The position numbers and the translations under genes were made by a program. From Fusobacterium sp. (lineage in GTDB: Bacteria > Fusobacteriota > Fusobacteriia > Fusobacteriales > Fusobacteriaceae): DNA of 9,058 bases. The DNA is taken from positions 1-9,058 of the forward strand of contig NZ_JAGIRL010000041.1 in NCBI RefSeq assembly GCF_019012925.1, read 5' to 3'. Each line of letters starts with the position of its first letter. Within the stretch, counting starts at the first letter, position 1. Of this stretch, positions 7,099 through 9,058 are shown piece by piece. Below the pieces are notes generated by a model. That model had not been told where the DNA came from, did not search any database, and saw only the letters and a list, made by a program, of their open reading frames with translations.

Positions 7099-8430
7099 CT
7101 AATCTCCTTTATTCATTCTTTCTCTTTCTTCTATTATAGCATCATAAATCTGTTTTTTTCTTTTTAAATATTTTAATCTCTCTTTGTCTTTACGATCCTT
7201 AATCATCTCCATGATTGGTAGTAAAAATCCAGCTACAATTCCAGCTGAAAATCCATTGTTATAGAGGTTAAGTCCACCATGTACAGAACCTATACTTTGC
7301 ACTACAGCTAGGTGTAACCAACCAGCAATAACTCCCCAGACAACACCATATACTCCAGCTACAGGAGCTAAAGATGTTCCAAATAGTGCAGATAGAGCAA
7401 TTGTAAAACCATTTGTAGAACTTCCCCAACCAGCTAGATAAACACCTAAAAGAATTGGTATTGTATTTTTAAAGTGTTTTCCATAGGCTGAAAATCCAAC
7501 TACTGTTAGAATACCAGCAAGTAGCGGACCGTTTAGTGTCTCTTTTAAAAGAAGTACAAATATAGTGGCAACAAAACCCATTACCCCCATATTGATAAAT
7601 GTCAAACCATAACCATATTTTTTTACAAAATCTGACTTCAGTCCACTATCTTTTAGAAGAGTTGTATATCCTTTGAAGGAACTCTCATTTATAAAAAATC
7701 CAATTATAATTAGAGTTAAAAATATTGAGCCACAGATTATTTTCAGTGCTAAATCATACTCAGTGGAGATAATTCTCTGAGGAGTGATTGTAAAATTAAA
7801 TAGTTTTAAAATCGAGGTTATAACTGCTCCAAGAATACCACCTGTAAAACCAAGATTATAGAGGTTCAGTCCTTCATGGAATCCAGCCATTTTTTTAGCT
7901 AGTGGAGTTACTATAAATCCGATAATGATACCGAGAGCTATAGCATTGATATATGATGTATCAGTTGTGTCAACTCTGAATGCCACCTCACTTACAAATG
8001 GAGCTAAGGCACTTGTAAAGGAGATTGTGACAAAGATATCCTTAAAATCAATATGCTCATATATACTATAGAGAATACCACCGAGATAGAATGGTAAGAT
8101 ATTTAAAATATTCTTTCCAAAGAAAGAAAAACCAAAGACTGTGAAAAAAGAAGCAATTAGAAGCCCATTTATCTCAACTTTAAGTAACCTAGATAGAGTA
8201 AAATTAAATAAAAAAATTAAAAATGCATTGAGAAAGGCAGCTCCTATTCCACCAATAACTAGAAAATCTGTAATTAAAATTGCAGGAGAGGCTATTATTC
8301 TTAATATACCTGAGATAACATTCTCCCGTTCATAAAAAACATATGCAGAAAAACCTAGAATAATAAGTCCAATGAGTAATATAGATATAAACTCAATTTT
8401 TTTAAGTCGATTTTTATTAAAGTTATCCAT
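7099..8430 (-). CDS. DUF1576-type integral membrane protein with duplicated core
   Basis: A polytopic membrane protein of 443 residues that I recognise as resembling the DUF1576 family; no function is established to my knowledge. It has an N-terminal helix (about 12-33), a dozen or so further hydrophobic segments, and a highly charged tail (411-443), likely cytoplasmic. Two halves repeat. INGLLIASFFTVFGFSFFGK (87-106) matches LNGPLLAGILTVVGFSAYGK (299-318), SALAPFVSEVA matches TSLAPVAGVYG, and FHEGLNLYNLGF (184-195) matches VHGGLNLYNNGF (383-394). The HxGLNLYNxGF motif near the end of each repeat has His, Asn and Gly conserved and could line a pore or binding site (inference). AGGAGG (8435-8440) lies 4 bases before ATG. 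It is first in an operon with the NUDIX gene. Confidence 0.85.
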   Translation of the reverse strand: MDNFNKNRLKKIEFISILLIGLIILGFSAYVFYERENVISGILRIIASPAILITDFLVIGGIGAAFLNAFLIFLFNFTLSRLLKVEINGLLIASFFTVFGFSFFGKNILNILPFYLGGILYSIYEHIDFKDIFVTISFTSALAPFVSEVAFRVDTTDTSYINAIALGIIIGFIVTPLAKKMAGFHEGLNLYNLGFTGGILGAVITSILKLFNFTITPQRIISTEYDLALKIICGSIFLTLIIIGFFINESSFKGYTTLLKDSGLKSDFVKKYGYGLTFINMGVMGFVATIFVLLLKETLNGPLLAGILTVVGFSAYGKHFKNTIPILLGVYLAGWGSSTNGFTIALSALFGTSLAPVAGVYGVVWGVIAGWLHLAVVQSIGSVHGGLNLYNNGFSAGIVAGFLLPIMEMIKDRKDKERLKYLKRKKQIYDAIIEERERMNKGD

Positions 8431-8462
8431 TAAACCTCCTTTCTATCTAGTCTCTTAATTAG

Positions 8463-8491
8463 ATATTATTATTTTTTATATTAAAAGTCAA
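8463..8491 (-). promoter_or_regulatory. Putative promoter of the DUF1576-NUDIX operon
   Basis: On the minus strand TTGACT (8491-8486) and TAATAT (8468-8463) are spaced by exactly 17 bases. The -35 matches consensus at five of six positions. The predicted start near 8456 leaves a leader of about 26 bases containing AGGAGG. Box sequences and spacing closely resemble the tRNA promoter at 8855-8883. Confidence 0.6.
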
Positions 8492-8511
8492 ACAGGAATT
8501 TATAGATATTG

Positions 8512-8540
8512 TTTCAATTTTAAGAAAAATATTATAGAAT
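8512..8540 (+). promoter_or_regulatory. Putative promoter placing the GIY-YIG transcript start on its ATG
   Basis: TTTCAA (8512-8517) and TAGAAT (8535-8540, five of six to consensus) are 17 bases apart. The usual 6-7 base distance from the -10 puts transcription start at about 8547, which is the A of the start codon. The -35 is weak, so confidence is moderate. It lies divergently next to the promoter of the minus-strand operon. Confidence 0.45.
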
Positions 8541-8546
8541 ATAGAT

Positions 8547-8858
8547 ATGGAAGATTTAAAAAAATATTATATTTATGTATTGAGATGTAAAGATTCCTCT
8601 CTATATACAGGAATAACTACTGATATGGAGAGAAGATATAGAGAACATATGGAAAAAAGAGGGGCTAAATATACAAAAAGTAGAGGAGTAGAGAGAGTAG
8701 AATTATATTTTATTTGTTATGGAAGAGGAGATGCTAGTAGAGTTGAATACTTTTTTAAACATTTAAAGAAAGAAAAAAAAGAGGAACTAATCCTTGATTT
8801 TACTAAACTAGAAGAGTGTATTGAAAAAAAATTAAAAATAAAAATAAAAAAATGTTGA
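8547..8858 (+). CDS. GIY-YIG nuclease-domain protein, UPF0213/YhbQ type
   Basis: A small cytoplasmic protein of 103 residues consisting almost only of a GIY-YIG domain, as in the UPF0213/YhbQ family. Relatives have been linked to DNA processing, but the role is poorly defined. Visible motifs are YIYVL (8-12, the GIY strand), YTGIT (20-24, the YIG strand), Arg29/Arg30 and His34 in MERRYREH, GAKYTKSRG (39-47) and the presumed metal-binding Glu67 in RVEYFFKHLKK. The tail is Lys-rich. The start is forced: an in-frame TAG lies four codons upstream and the domain begins at residue 7. No Shine-Dalgarno-like purine run precedes the ATG. The stop codon lies within the -35 of the downstream tRNA promoter, and no terminator separates them. 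Confidence 0.92.
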   Translation: MEDLKKYYIYVLRCKDSSLYTGITTDMERRYREHMEKRGAKYTKSRGVERVELYFICYGRGDASRVEYFFKHLKKEKKEELILDFTKLEECIEKKLKIKIKKC

Positions 8859-8883
8859 CACAAAATAAAAAATATGATAATAT
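8855..8883 (+). promoter_or_regulatory. Promoter of the tRNA-Leu/tRNA-fMet operon
   Basis: A perfect -35 TTGACA (8855-8860) is followed after 17 bases by TAATAT (8878-8883). A TG extended -10 motif (8875-8876) is also present. TATAAT occurs at 8881-8886, but with a 20-base spacer. The predicted start near 8890 gives a precursor leader of about 32 bases. The GIY-YIG stop codon TGA (8856-8858) is inside the -35 box. Confidence 0.75.
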
Positions 8884-8897
8884 AATACATGTTCTGA

Positions 8898-8911
8898 AAC
8901 GCAAAAGCGTT
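8898..8911 (+). other. Hairpin in the tRNA operon leader
   Basis: AACGC (8898-8902) pairs with GCGTT (8907-8911) around an AAAA loop, just downstream of the predicted start and 10 bases before tRNA-Leu. No T-tract follows, so it is not a terminator. It may protect the 5' end or guide processing of the precursor (inference). Confidence 0.45.
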
Positions 8912-8921
8912 CTACATAAAT

Positions 8922-9010
8922 GCCTGGATGGCGGAACAGGTAGACGCACAGGACTTAAAATCCTGTGGTATTTAGTTACCGTGCCGGTTCGATTCCGGCT
9001 CTAGGCACCA
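8922..9010 (+). tRNA. tRNA-Leu (TAA)
   Basis: A complete 89-base class II tRNA with encoded CCA. The acceptor GCCTGGA (8922-8928) pairs with TCTAGGC (9000-9006) with one G-T pair, then A9007 and CCA. The anticodon stem CAGGA/TCCTG encloses loop CTTAAAA, with anticodon TAA at 8956-8958, reading UUA/UUG. The long variable arm GGTA..TACC confirms a leucine-type tRNA. UUA is a frequent leucine codon in this AT-rich window. Confidence 0.97.
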
Positions 9011-9015
9011 CTTAA

Positions 9016-9058
<43 letters not shown>

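Noticed and set aside
8141..8335. Plus-strand open frame opposite the DUF1576-type gene
   Set aside because: Shadow of the membrane-protein frame; no recognisable domain and no promoter or ribosome-binding site seen.

Overview
This strongly AT-rich window most likely comes from a Fusobacterium-type chromosome. The genus is inferred from codon use (heavy AGA/ATA), purine-rich Shine-Dalgarno sites and the gene set; no species can be named. It is an ordinary chromosomal stretch between two stable-RNA loci. I see no phage, transposon, integron, CRISPR or defence genes.

Layout. Bases 1-134 hold the 3' end of a 5S rRNA and a complete tRNA-Asn, the tail of an rRNA operon. A YbaK/EbsC-type Cys-tRNA(Pro) deacylase (178-651) follows closely, with almost no room for its own promoter. 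An aromatic-acid-exporter/FUSC-type membrane protein built from two similar halves (728-1726) comes next and ends at a strong intrinsic terminator (1744-1791). A five-gene ABC importer operon of the Dpp/Opp/Nik type follows (1879-6532): lipoprotein binding protein, two permeases, two ATPases. Its genes are spaced 13 bases or less or overlap, and one starts with TTG. It ends at a hairpin (6545-6594) that can also terminate the convergent operon on the other strand.

The minus-strand operon (8430 down to 6593) encodes a DUF1576-type membrane protein with a duplicated core and a NUDIX hydrolase of the ADP-ribose pyrophosphatase type, which follows 2 bases behind it. Divergent from it, a small GIY-YIG protein (8547-8858) has no Shine-Dalgarno sequence and a promoter whose predicted start site falls on or next to the ATG, so its mRNA may be leaderless. 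Its stop codon lies inside the -35 box of the next promoter, which drives tRNA-Leu(UAA) and an initiator tRNA-fMet cut by the window end.

How it fits together. The importer takes up a peptide-like or metal-chelate solute that cannot be fixed from sequence. The exporter-like protein, deacylase and NUDIX enzyme are housekeeping functions (efflux, translation fidelity, nucleotide clean-up). The most notable observations are the possible leaderless gene, the promoter/stop-codon overlap, the unusual ligand-site motif and compact ATPases of the importer, and the two independently duplicated membrane proteins.
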